In this document: positions 51,822-60,349 of the stretch, one piece after another | Layout of the letters: the number at the start of each line of letters is the position of its first letter | Numbering within the stretch: position 1 is the stretch's first letter | Assembly (NCBI GenBank): GCA_018380885.1 | Contig: JAGZSY010000013.1 | Coordinates: 62,001 to 126,000, forward strand | Length of the DNA: 64,000 nt | Direction of reading: 5' to 3' | Source: Enterocloster asparagiformis | Lineage (GTDB): Bacteria > Bacillota > Clostridia > Lachnospirales > Lachnospiraceae | Program-made: the position numbers and the translations under genes | Notes under the pieces: model-generated | Told to the model about the DNA's origin: nothing | The model's input: only the letters and a program-made list of their open reading frames with translations | Databases searched by the model: none

Positions 51822-52630
51822 CACAGGAACTCCCGGCTGCGGACAATCCCCAACTGCTCCATGGCGTAGGCGATCCCGTCCTCCTCAACGCTCCTGGTCA
51901 CGAACGTGGCAAACGGGTCCAGCACAGGGCTGTGCTTTTCCATCACCACGCAGTTGCTGGCGTACTCAAACATGGCCAGATCATTGCTGCTGTCGCCGAA
52001 CACATAGGCGGCTTCCCGCGAAAGCCCGTAATGCGCAAGGACCCGTTCAATGGCTGTGGCCTTGGAGTGGCCGGCCGGAACGCACTCGTAGTACCCCTGC
52101 CCGCGGTCAATGATGTCCATGTTTTCCATCTGCTGAAACAGCCCTTCGCAATCGCTCAGATAGTCGGAAGCCAGATAACACTTGTCGTACTCGTAGTAAT
52201 CCACGTCCCAGTTGTAGGGCGAGAGGGCGCCGTTTTCCCGCAGATCGGACCGCAGATTCTCCAGCTCCTTAAAACGCGACGGCTCGCTGCGCATATAGCA
52301 GCTTTCCGCCCCCTCCAGAATACCGTCCATCCCGAATTCCAAAATATTCCGCTTCAGGCGGACCCCCTCCTCGTGGGGAATAAAATAACGGTAGATCACC
52401 TGGTCCCCGGCAATAATATGGGTCCCGCAGCCGCACAAATATCCGTCGGCCTCGATCTGCCGTTTCACTTCATCCAGGTTGCAGTAAGTGCGCCCTGAAT
52501 TGATAAAAACCAGATGCCCGTTGGAACGCGCCTCTCTCAGCGCGTTCCGGGCACTCTCCGGGATCCGCCGCGTGCCCTCGGCCAGCAGCGTCCCGTCCAC
52601 GTCAAAAAATAATGCCTTTTGGTTCTTCAT
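51821..52630 (-). CDS. Cof-type HAD-family phosphatase
   Basis: 269 aa. Motif I FFDVDGTLL, motif II INSGR, a C2 cap with EYDKCYLASDYLSDCEGL, the lysine in HSKATAIERVL, and motif IV FGDSSNDLAMFEYAS. Dephosphorylates small metabolites such as sugar phosphates or flavin precursors. It precedes the phosphoesterase and follows xpt by 44 bp. Confidence 0.92.
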   Translation of the reverse strand: MKNQKALFFDVDGTLLAEGTRRIPESARNALREARSNGHLVFINSGRTYCNLDEVKRQIEADGYLCGCGTHIIAGDQVIYRYFIPHEEGVRLKRNILEFGMDGILEGAESCYMRSEPSRFKELENLRSDLRENGALSPYNWDVDYYEYDKCYLASDYLSDCEGLFQQMENMDIIDRGQGYYECVPAGHSKATAIERVLAHYGLSREAAYVFGDSSNDLAMFEYASNCVVMEKHSPVLDPFATFVTRSVEEDGIAYAMEQLGIVRSREFL

Positions 52631-52674
52631 GTTTGCTCTATCGGTCCTCTAATTCTCAGTCAGCAGTATGCGGG

Positions 52675-53259
52675 TCAGTCGTCATCCCTGAATACGATGG
52701 TCTGGGTATCCTCGTCCATGCTCTCCACGATCGCCAGGGACTCCAGGCGGATTCCCTCGGAGCGCAGCAGATCGCCGCCCACCTGGAAGCCTTTTTCCAC
52801 CACGATGCCGGCGCCCACCAGCTTGGCGCCGGACTCCTTCACCAGGGCTACCAGCCCCTCCAGGGCCTTGCCGTTGGCCAGGAAATCGTCGATCAGCAGC
52901 ACCTTGTCGTCGGGCCCTAAAAACTCCCTGGACACGATGATATCGTAGACTCTGCCGTGGGTGAAGGATTCCACCTTGGTGGTGTACACCTCCCCGGCAA
53001 TGTTCTTGGTCTGTGTTTTCTTGGCAAATACCACCGGCACGTCGAAATACTGGGCGACGATACAGGCGATGCCGATGCCGGACGCCTCGATGGTGAGGAT
53101 CTTGGTCACCTCAGAGTCCGCGAAACGGCGCTTGAACTCCTTGCCGATCTCACCGAACAGGCGAATATCCATCTGGTGGTTCAAAAAGCTGTCTACCTTC
53201 AGCACGTTTCCGGCCTTGATCTTGCCGTCCTTCCGTATTCTGTCTTTTAAAAGCTGCAT
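52675..53259 (-). CDS. xpt: Xanthine phosphoribosyltransferase
   Basis: 194 aa, the length of B. subtilis Xpt. PRPP motif VLLIDDFLANGKALEGL; IDIRLFGEIGKEF-type N-terminal hood; FAKKTQTKN and SREFLGPDDKV. Converts xanthine to XMP. The 46-bp upstream gap has no room for the guanine riboswitch that often governs xpt, so it probably follows the PPIase gene in one transcript. ATG follows AAGGAGG. Confidence 0.93.
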   Translation of the reverse strand: MQLLKDRIRKDGKIKAGNVLKVDSFLNHQMDIRLFGEIGKEFKRRFADSEVTKILTIEASGIGIACIVAQYFDVPVVFAKKTQTKNIAGEVYTTKVESFTHGRVYDIIVSREFLGPDDKVLLIDDFLANGKALEGLVALVKESGAKLVGAGIVVEKGFQVGGDLLRSEGIRLESLAIVESMDEDTQTIVFRDDD

Positions 53260-53305
53260 GAGAGAATCCTCCTTTTTCTTTAGATACGCGTTTTGTTATA
53301 CCGCA

Positions 53306-54493
53306 CTACTGTGCGTTCGATTCCGTCTGCGCCTGAGTCGTCTCTTCTGCTGTAGTTTCATCTGCTGCTGTGGTAGTCTCCGCCGCCGTAGTCTCCTCCG
53401 CCGCTGCGGTAGTCTCCTCCGCCGTGGTCTCTTCCGCCGCTGCGGTAGTCTCCGCCGCCGTGGTCTCCTCCGCCGCTGCGGTCTCTCCCTCCGCGGTCTC
53501 GGCTGTCTTTTCCACCGCGTTGTCGGCCAGGAACTTCATGACCTTATAGTTCTTGACCAGCTGCGCCACTGTCTCCTCGCCGTAGGAGTCCACCATGGTG
53601 GCGATATCCATTCCGTTTAACTCGGCGAACGCCTGGCGGTCCCCATCGTCCGGAACCAGGTTTTCCTGGGCCGCGATAGCGTCGATCACCTTCTGGGTTT
53701 TCATCTCCTGCTTTACGGAGGACATGATCATCTGCTTGAGGCCGGCCTCATCGGTGCCGTAGCTCTGGGCCATGCCGGACAGGGTGGTGCCGAAGGCCTT
53801 GGCCTGCTTGGTATAGTTGTCCAGCTCCTGGTTATAGCGCTTGGAAACCTCGCTGCGGCCCAGCTTCATATCGGAGTCGTTCACCACCAGGCTTAAAACA
53901 TCCTGCTGCTTCTGGGTATCGATGCGCTTTGCCTTCTCAGCCTCTAAATCGGCCTTGGTATCCGCCATGAACTCGTCCACGGTCTGGAAGGGGGATACGC
54001 GCTGTACGAACGCATCGTTCAGAACCGCGTCCTGCTTCTCCTTCACCGCCTTCACATCAACGGAGAACACCACGTCCTGGCCGGCCAGAGCGGCCTCGCC
54101 GTAGGTCTCCGGGAAGGTCAGGTTCAACTCCTTGTGGTCGCCCTTCTTGGTTCCCACCAGGCCCTCCTCGAAGCCCTCGATAAACCGGTGGGAGCCCAGC
54201 GTCAGATCCACGCCTTCGCCGCTTCCTCCGGCGAACTCCACGCCGTCCTGGGTGCCCACATAGTCGATGTTGACAATGTCGCCCTCCTTGGCCGGGCGGT
54301 CCACCTCCACGTAGCTGGGGTTGGCGTCCATAATCTCCTTGACCTTGGCGTAAACCTCGCCCTCCGACACCTCGCGGGAGGCGACGTAAACTTCCACACC
54401 CTTATACTGAGCCAGTTTGTCACTGCCTGAGCAGCCCGTCAAAACAGCGGCGGCCACTGCCCCGCAGATACATAATAAAGCAAACTTTTTCAT
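53306..54493 (-). CDS. Lipoprotein trigger-factor-like FKBP prolyl isomerase
   Basis: 395 aa. Signal peptide with lipobox VLTGC (Cys21), so an extracytoplasmic lipoprotein. FKBP domain about 65-150 (GDIVNIDYVGTQDGVEF, LGSHRFIEGFEEGLVGTKKGD, LTFPETYGEAALAGQDVVFSV), then a helical trigger-factor-type C domain to about 335, without the ribosome-binding N-terminal domain of cytosolic Tig. It ends in about 55 residues of E/T/A repeats (AAEETTAAETT). It likely folds exported proteins, like PrsA. ATG follows AAGGAAAA. Confidence 0.9.
   Translation of the reverse strand: MKKFALLCICGAVAAAVLTGCSGSDKLAQYKGVEVYVASREVSEGEVYAKVKEIMDANPSYVEVDRPAKEGDIVNIDYVGTQDGVEFAGGSGEGVDLTLGSHRFIEGFEEGLVGTKKGDHKELNLTFPETYGEAALAGQDVVFSVDVKAVKEKQDAVLNDAFVQRVSPFQTVDEFMADTKADLEAEKAKRIDTQKQQDVLSLVVNDSDMKLGRSEVSKRYNQELDNYTKQAKAFGTTLSGMAQSYGTDEAGLKQMIMSSVKQEMKTQKVIDAIAAQENLVPDDGDRQAFAELNGMDIATMVDSYGEETVAQLVKNYKVMKFLADNAVEKTAETAEGETAAAEETTAAETTAAAEETTAEETTAAAEETTAAETTTAADETTAEETTQAQTESNAQ
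53336..53500 (-). repeat. Low-complexity E/T/A-coding repeat at the PPIase C-terminus
   Basis: Imperfect repeats of TCCGCCGC and GTAGTCTCC-type units code for the E-T-A tail; such tracts can change length by slippage. Confidence 0.75.
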
Positions 54494-54612
54494 CTTACAT
54501 TTTCCTTTTCTGTCACTTCATTTCGCCCGCCCCCGGCGGTGCGCTGTACTTAGTTATATCATACCTGTGGTTGAAAAAAAAGCTTTTCCACGAATTTCAT
54601 GAAATTTTAAGG

Positions 54613-56007
54613 TTATTTATAGAAGGCTTTAAAAGCCTTGTAGGTGTTGTAAACATCCAGCTTGGAGGCCAGCTCGAAGGGCGCGTGCATGGACAGGATC
54701 GGCACCCCTAAATCCACGGTGTCCACGTCCATACCGGCCACAAACTTGGCGATGGTTCCGCCGCCGCCCGCGTCCACCGCGCCCAGCTCTCCCGCCTGCC
54801 AGTAAACTCCCTCGTCCTCCATGATTCCGATCACCTTGGCCATGGTCTCGGCGCTGGCGTCGTTGGACCCGGACTTTCCTCTGGCGCCCGTATACTTGGT
54901 CAGCACGCAGCCCTTGTTGATGTAGCTGGAGTTGCGGGCCTCGTAGACGTCGGAGAAGGTGGGATCATAGGCCGCGTTCACATCCGAGGACAGGCAGAGC
55001 GAATTTTTCAGCACGTCCCGGGCCTTGACGCCGGCCTGGTCCGCCAGGTCCTCTATGTAATGGAGCACGTAATCCGAATCCAACCCCGTGTTGCCGTTGG
55101 AACCGATCTCCTCCTTGTCGGCCAGAACCGTCACCGTGGTGCGGGCCGGCTTCCTGGTCTCGATCTCCGCCATCAGCGCCGTGTAGGCGCACACCCGGTC
55201 GTCCTGACCGTAAGCGCCCACCATGCTGCGGTCAAAGCCGACGTCGGACGCCTTGTGGGCCGGAACCATCTCGATCTCCGCCCGGTAGAAGTCGCGCTCC
55301 GTGATCCCGTACATCTCATTTAAAATCTGCAGGGCCAGAAGCTTGACCGGCTCCTTCACATCCTCGTCCTGGAACGGCACGGAACCGATGACAATATTCA
55401 GCTCCTCGCCCTTGATCCCCTCGGCCAGCTTCCGTTCGTTCTGCTTGGCGGCCAGATGGGGCAGCAAATCCGTGACGCAGAACACCGGATCGCCCTCCTT
55501 CTCCCCGATGCTGATCTCCACCTTCTCCCCGTCCTTCTTCACGATGACGCCGTGCATGGACAGCGGGATGGTCGCCCACTGGTACTTGCGGATGCCGCCG
55601 TAGTAATGGGTCTTAAAGTATGCGATATCCTCCTTCTCGTAGACCGGGTTGGGCTTTAAATCCAGGCGGGGCGAATCGATGTGGGCCCCGTTGATGCGCA
55701 GACCGTCGGTCAGCGACTTTTTGCCGAAGGTGGTGGCGATAACGGACTTCCCGCGATTGACATAATAGACCTTGTCCCCGGGCTCGTAGGAAGCCTTGGG
55801 ATCAAAGGGCTTATAGCCGGCCTTCTTCAGCATGCGGACGGCCAAAACCACGCACTCCCGTTCCGTCTTGCCGGCGTTTAAAAACTCCTTGTAGCCCTCG
55901 CAGAACTTGGAAGCCTTCTCCGTCTGCTGGGGAGCCTCCTTGGCGATATGCGGGAATTTCCAGGTCAGCTTTTCCTGCAGTTCCTGTCCGTTTGTTTTCT
56001 TTGACAT
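54613..56007 (-). CDS. M18-family aspartyl aminopeptidase
   Basis: 464 aa zinc aminopeptidase of the M18 family, cleaving N-terminal acidic or neutral residues. Seen: INGAHIDSPRLDLK (metal His, Asp), VLADKEEIGSNGNTG (catalytic and metal Glu), CVYxT-type DDRVCAYTAL, and SMHAPFELASK (last metal His). ATG follows AGGAGG. A single gene, cytoplasmic. Confidence 0.94.
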   Translation of the reverse strand: MSKKTNGQELQEKLTWKFPHIAKEAPQQTEKASKFCEGYKEFLNAGKTERECVVLAVRMLKKAGYKPFDPKASYEPGDKVYYVNRGKSVIATTFGKKSLTDGLRINGAHIDSPRLDLKPNPVYEKEDIAYFKTHYYGGIRKYQWATIPLSMHGVIVKKDGEKVEISIGEKEGDPVFCVTDLLPHLAAKQNERKLAEGIKGEELNIVIGSVPFQDEDVKEPVKLLALQILNEMYGITERDFYRAEIEMVPAHKASDVGFDRSMVGAYGQDDRVCAYTALMAEIETRKPARTTVTVLADKEEIGSNGNTGLDSDYVLHYIEDLADQAGVKARDVLKNSLCLSSDVNAAYDPTFSDVYEARNSSYINKGCVLTKYTGARGKSGSNDASAETMAKVIGIMEDEGVYWQAGELGAVDAGGGGTIAKFVAGMDVDTVDLGVPILSMHAPFELASKLDVYNTYKAFKAFYK

Positions 56008-56065
56008 TGTCTTTTCCTCCTGAATGTATTTTAAAATTGCAGTTATTCCGTATCCTCACGGCGGT

Positions 56066-57085
56066 TTAAAGTTCAAATCTCCTTTTCACCGGGCCGTCGC
56101 TCTTAAAATGCCGGTGCAGCCTGTCCATAAACAGCGCCAGGGCCGCAGCGTCGTCCGCCCTGCCGGCCTCGCCGATCATGGCCATAAGCTGTTCCCTCTC
56201 TTTCGCCGCCTCCGCCAGACAGGCGGTCATTCTGCCGTCCTGCTCCGCCAGGGCCGCCCGCGCCGCGGCCGCCGGATGCTCCCGGATATAAGCCCGGTAC
56301 CCAGCCTCAGCCTCCGGCTTCAGGCCCTGGGGAAAGCAGAGCCGGTACAGCGCCATCCTGGCCACGGCCTCCTCCGGCTCCTGGGCCCTGGCGTAGGGGA
56401 AAAGGCGGTCGTATTCCCGAAAATCAAAATCAGGGCCGTCAAAGCAGTAGCGGTACATATGGCCGCAGCCGTGGACCTCCCGCATGATGATGCGGGCGGG
56501 GGTATTCTCCACCGAGTCCTCGTAGAACTCCGGGAACAGCAGCCGCGCCTGAAGCTCCCCCTCCGGCGAGCGGATATCCACCCTGAGGGCCTGGCGCAGC
56601 TCCGAGAGAATCTCTTTGAGGCAGGATTTCTCCCCCGGCAGGACGCGCACGCTCAGCCGTTCCATGCCGGTGCAGCCTGTGAACGCGCCCGCGCCCCAGT
56701 CTGTGGTCGTGGAGCCGCACTCCAGCTTTTTCATATTCTCACAGCCGTAAAACGCGTAGGCGCCCACCGCCTTCACCCCGTCCGGGAGGCACACCGCTTC
56801 GACTCCTCCGCCGCAGACGGCCGGAAGCCCCTGGCACTGCTCCGTGTCCGCGGCATCCCCCTGGATCCCGGTCTCCTGATTCTCCCCGCAATCCCAGAGA
56901 TACAGCGGTTCCTTAAATCCCCCCTGATCCCTAACGGCGCGGCCCATGGAGCCGGAAAACAGATAGGCCGCCAGCCGGGTCACCGGCTCCCCCGCCACGG
57001 CGGTCGGAATCTGCACCGTTCCGTCTAAACCAAAACAACGCCGGATGCAGATTCCATCCAGCGTTTTACTATACAATATCTTCAT
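56066..57085 (-). CDS. LRR (BspA-like) protein, cytoplasmic
   Basis: 339 aa. It begins DGICIRRCFGLDGTVQIPTAVAGEPVTRLAAYLFS, and the stretches VCLPDGVKAVGAYAFYGCENMKKLECG and GAGAFTGCTGMERLSV are LRR_5-type repeats. No signal peptide or anchor, so probably cytoplasmic, unlike most BspA proteins. The second half is helical and rich in A, E, R with no assigned domain. ATG follows GAGGATA. Confidence 0.75.
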   Translation of the reverse strand: MKILYSKTLDGICIRRCFGLDGTVQIPTAVAGEPVTRLAAYLFSGSMGRAVRDQGGFKEPLYLWDCGENQETGIQGDAADTEQCQGLPAVCGGGVEAVCLPDGVKAVGAYAFYGCENMKKLECGSTTTDWGAGAFTGCTGMERLSVRVLPGEKSCLKEILSELRQALRVDIRSPEGELQARLLFPEFYEDSVENTPARIIMREVHGCGHMYRYCFDGPDFDFREYDRLFPYARAQEPEEAVARMALYRLCFPQGLKPEAEAGYRAYIREHPAAAARAALAEQDGRMTACLAEAAKEREQLMAMIGEAGRADDAAALALFMDRLHRHFKSDGPVKRRFEL

Positions 57086-57352
57086 GTCTGTATCCTCGTC
57101 AAATCCTGCCGGTATTCAGTTTTGCTGAACGCAGCTGTTCAATACCCTGCAGTGGCGGTTTTACGCTATCCCATATCCCCTGGGGCCGTGGGATTTGGCC
57201 CGCTTTTCCACGCTTTCCCGCGGCCAGCGCAGTCAATATGCAGATCTGCCGAACAGTTGCCCTAAACATATATACCTAACAGTTTATACAGTTTGGGAGG
57301 ATTTTTCAAGTACATTTTCGCGTTTTACAGTATCTTTCAATTTTGTATTTCC

Positions 57353-57538
57353 CTACATAAGGCCGGCGGCCCGGTAAAACAGCCAGATCACGGTGCCCCC
57401 CGCCAGCGCGATACCTCCCACCGCAGCCATCATGGCAACCGCCATCACAGCCTGCAGCACCACCATGGAAAACAGTGGAAAGCGGTCGCAGAACGCTTCC
57501 AGCGGAGCCTTTAAATTCATCAATAATTTTGCAGCCAT
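57353..57538 (-). CDS. Small single-membrane-pass protein
   Basis: 61 aa. A polar start (MAAKLLMNLKAPLEAFCDRF) then a hydrophobic stretch of about 30 residues (LFSMVVLQAVMAVAMMAAVGG and further). AGAGAGGAAG-type ribosome site (GAGAGGAAG) lies before ATG 57538. No known family; it lies between kdpD and the LRR gene. Confidence 0.5.
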   Translation of the reverse strand: MAAKLLMNLKAPLEAFCDRFPLFSMVVLQAVMAVAMMAAVGGIALAGGTVIWLFYRAAGLM

Positions 57539-57635
57539 GGAATCACTTCCTCTCTGTAATTACAGAATACCATGGCCGCTCATAAATTTTCCATTGCTTA
57601 CGGTCCGACCGCTGTTAATGTTTCATAAATTGCGT

Positions 57636-59606
57636 TCAATCTTCCGCCAGCTCCGTCAGCCTGGCCGCCGCCTCCGCCGCGATGGTGTTCAGCACGTTCT
57701 TATCATTGGGCGGGATCGTGTCGTCCCCCTTTAGCTCCACGCCGATCACCGCGTAGGTGGATTTCCCCCTGTAAACCGGCGTGTAGCGGGCCTTTGCCCC
57801 AGGCAGGGTGTCGGTGGTGCGCCCGGCCTTGTGCCGGTTTTTAAAGGCCCAGGCCGCCACCGCCTCCTCGTCGCTGCCGGAAAACACCTGGGCAGCGGAT
57901 GCTTCCTCGCCCTCCAGCGCAAAAATCCTGCGCCCGGAAAGCTTGCCATCCATCGTATTGTAGACCACGATATTCCGCCCCAGAAGGCTTTTCACCTGCC
58001 TTCCGCAGATTTCTAACACCTCCTGCGCGCTCTGGCCCTTTCGCAGGCTGCGGCTCACGTTCAACAGCACCTGCATGTACCGCGAATCCCGCTCCGCAAT
58101 CCCGGCCTGCTCCTTCAGCCGTCCGGCCAGCGTGCTGGTCACTAGGGCGCAGAACAGCATGGCGGCAAAGGTAAAGGGATAGGAGGCCGCATCCGCCTCC
58201 AGCGTAAAGCGCGGCTCCGTAAAAAAGAAGTTGAACAGCAGCACCGCGGCCAGGGACGCCATTACGCCCCAGCGCCTGCCGCTGGTGGCGTAGGCCACCC
58301 ACACCACCCCCATGATATAGACCATGACCACGTTGATCTCCCCGACCTGAGCCTGGTCCAGCAGCAGGGACGCCAGGGTGGCAATTCCCAGGATCAGCGC
58401 TGTTTTCAACAGCTCCCCCCTGTTTTTCTTTTCAAATATTTCCAGAATTTTCCGTTTCCCAATCCGGGGAACCCCGTTGCTGTCGGGAATCACGTAGATG
58501 TCCATGTTGGGCAGCCGCTTGATCAGACGGTCGATCAGGGTCGGTTTCACATAGAACAGATGGGGCTTTTGCACCGTGCGCCCAATCACGATCTTGGAGA
58601 TGCCGTTGCGCCTGGCGTACCCGGCGATCTGCTCCACAATATCCTCGCCGTACAGGGTGATCACATTGGCCCCAAACTGCTTGGCCAGGGCGATATTCGC
58701 CTCCATCTTCCTGGATATTTTCTCATTTTCCTGTTTGATCTGCGCGGTCTCCACCAGGATCGCCGTAAAGTCCCCGTGAAACGCGCCGGCCATGCGGGCT
58801 GCGGTGCGGATTACCCTGGCGTTGGTGGGGGACGGGGACAGGCAGACCAGCACGTGTTCCCCTGTGTAATAGTCCTTGCCCGCCGCCTCCCGCTCCCGCA
58901 CCACCTCCCGGTTCACCCGGTCCGCGGTCCGGCGCAGCGCGATTTCCCGCAGCGCAGAGAGATTTTCCACAGTAAAAAAATTCGCCGCGGCGCGCCCTGC
59001 CTGCTCCTTCCGGTAAATCTTCCCCTCCTCCAGCCGCTTTTGCAGCTCCTCCGGGGAGATGTCCACCAGCTCCACCTGGTCCGCCTGGTCGAAAATGCGG
59101 TCCGGGATGCGCTCGTTCACGCGGACATGGGTGATGGAGGCCACAATATCGTGGAGGCTCTCCAGATGCTGGACGTTCACGGTGGTGTACACGTCGATGC
59201 CGGCCTCCAGAAGCTCGACCACGTCCTGCCAGCGCTTCCTGTGGCGGCAGCCCTCCACGTTGGTGTGGGCCAGTTCATCCACCAGAACCAGACCCGGGCG
59301 GCGGATCAGCACGCCGTCCAAGTCAAATTCCCGCAGCTCGATGCCCTTGTACTTGATCCACTTTGGAGGCAGCACCTCCAGCCCGGAGAGCAGGGCCATG
59401 GTCTCCGGGCGGTCATGGGGTTCGATATACCCGGCCAGCACGTCCCTCCCGGCCGCCGCCTCGTCCCGGGCCGCCTCCAGCATCGCATAGGTTTTTCCCA
59501 CCCCGGCCGCATAGCCGAAGAAAATCTTCATGCGCCCGCGGCCGCTGTCCTGCCCCTTGGGAAAATTCTTTCTCAAAATCTGTTCCGGATCCGGTCTGCC
59601 ATCCAT
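57636..59606 (-). CDS. kdpD: KdpD-like sensor without histidine kinase domain
   Basis: 656 aa, about 240 short of full KdpD. Intact: KdpD N-terminal P-loop domain (GYAAGVGKT, 31-39; VLVDELAHTN), a universal-stress domain with CLSPSPTN (255-262) matching the c-di-AMP signature C-x-S-x-S-x2-N described for staphylococcal KdpD, four membrane helices (about 395-490) and a GAF domain (about 510-650). The HisKA and HATPase transmitter is missing; the protein ends naturally just after GAF. Last gene after kdpC, with no kdpE beside it. It may control the Kdp pump directly or bind a separate kinase. Confidence 0.9.
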   Translation of the reverse strand: MDGRPDPEQILRKNFPKGQDSGRGRMKIFFGYAAGVGKTYAMLEAARDEAAAGRDVLAGYIEPHDRPETMALLSGLEVLPPKWIKYKGIELREFDLDGVLIRRPGLVLVDELAHTNVEGCRHRKRWQDVVELLEAGIDVYTTVNVQHLESLHDIVASITHVRVNERIPDRIFDQADQVELVDISPEELQKRLEEGKIYRKEQAGRAAANFFTVENLSALREIALRRTADRVNREVVREREAAGKDYYTGEHVLVCLSPSPTNARVIRTAARMAGAFHGDFTAILVETAQIKQENEKISRKMEANIALAKQFGANVITLYGEDIVEQIAGYARRNGISKIVIGRTVQKPHLFYVKPTLIDRLIKRLPNMDIYVIPDSNGVPRIGKRKILEIFEKKNRGELLKTALILGIATLASLLLDQAQVGEINVVMVYIMGVVWVAYATSGRRWGVMASLAAVLLFNFFFTEPRFTLEADAASYPFTFAAMLFCALVTSTLAGRLKEQAGIAERDSRYMQVLLNVSRSLRKGQSAQEVLEICGRQVKSLLGRNIVVYNTMDGKLSGRRIFALEGEEASAAQVFSGSDEEAVAAWAFKNRHKAGRTTDTLPGAKARYTPVYRGKSTYAVIGVELKGDDTIPPNDKNVLNTIAAEAAARLTELAED

Positions 59607-59724
59607 ATGTTCACGACCCCTGTCTTTTTTATGATACCGCTGCCGTCAAACCACATTTGCAGCTAGTAAACGCGTTTCAGAGCTGCCGTGCATCGCGGCA
59701 GCTCAGGACTATTTTCCTAAAAAT

Positions 59725-60333
59725 TTACAATTTTCCATCTAACGCCAGGTTCACCTTCAGCACATTGACTCTCGGCTCCCCGAATAGCCCAAAGGTCCTG
59801 CCGGTGGTGTACCGGTCGATGACCGCCTGCACGTCCTCGGCGGCGATCCCCCTGGCCTGCGCAATCCGCGCAGCCTGGTACCGGGCGGCGGCCGGCGATA
59901 TCTCCGGGTCCAGCCCGCTGCCGGAGCAGGTGACCAAATCTACCGGGATGGGCGCTTCCCCCTGTTCCGGGTTGGCGGCCCGAAGCCGCTCCACCCGCTC
60001 CGCCACCAGCGCCTCAAGCTCCTCGCCGGCCGGCGTCTTGTTGGAGGCCCAGGAATACAGGAGGGGCTCCCCGTCCTCGCCGGTGAATGTGGCGGTATCC
60101 ACGTTCATGATCCTGCCCCACAGATATTGATCGTCCGTGAACTCCTGGGCCAAAAGCTCGCTCCCATACTTTTTCCCGTCGCTGCCCACAATAATGGATC
60201 CGGTGGACTGTCTGGGAAATACGGCCCTGGAGATACCCGTGATCAGGGCCGGGTAGAGCAGGCTGGTGATGGCCAGCATGACCAGGAAAAATCCGAGCAT
60301 CTTGGGAATGACTGTTTTTACTGTTTTCATCAT
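59725..60333 (-). CDS. kdpC: Potassium-transporting ATPase subunit C
   Basis: 202 aa from ATG 60333 (GGAAGGAAAGGAAG just upstream; the in-frame ATG at 60357 overlaps kdpB). One N-terminal helix, then the extracytoplasmic domain with GSIIVGSDGKKYGSELLAQEF, LVTCSGSGLDPEISPAAARYQ and ARGIAAEDVQAVIDRYT, all typical. Needed for assembly of KdpABC. Confidence 0.95.
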   Translation of the reverse strand: MMKTVKTVIPKMLGFFLVMLAITSLLYPALITGISRAVFPRQSTGSIIVGSDGKKYGSELLAQEFTDDQYLWGRIMNVDTATFTGEDGEPLLYSWASNKTPAGEELEALVAERVERLRAANPEQGEAPIPVDLVTCSGSGLDPEISPAAARYQAARIAQARGIAAEDVQAVIDRYTTGRTFGLFGEPRVNVLKVNLALDGKL

Positions 60334-60349
60334 GTTCTTCCTTTCCTTC

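Noticed and set aside
52640..53305. Guanine riboswitch for xpt
   Set aside because: Only 46 bp separate xpt from the upstream gene and no aptamer motif is present.
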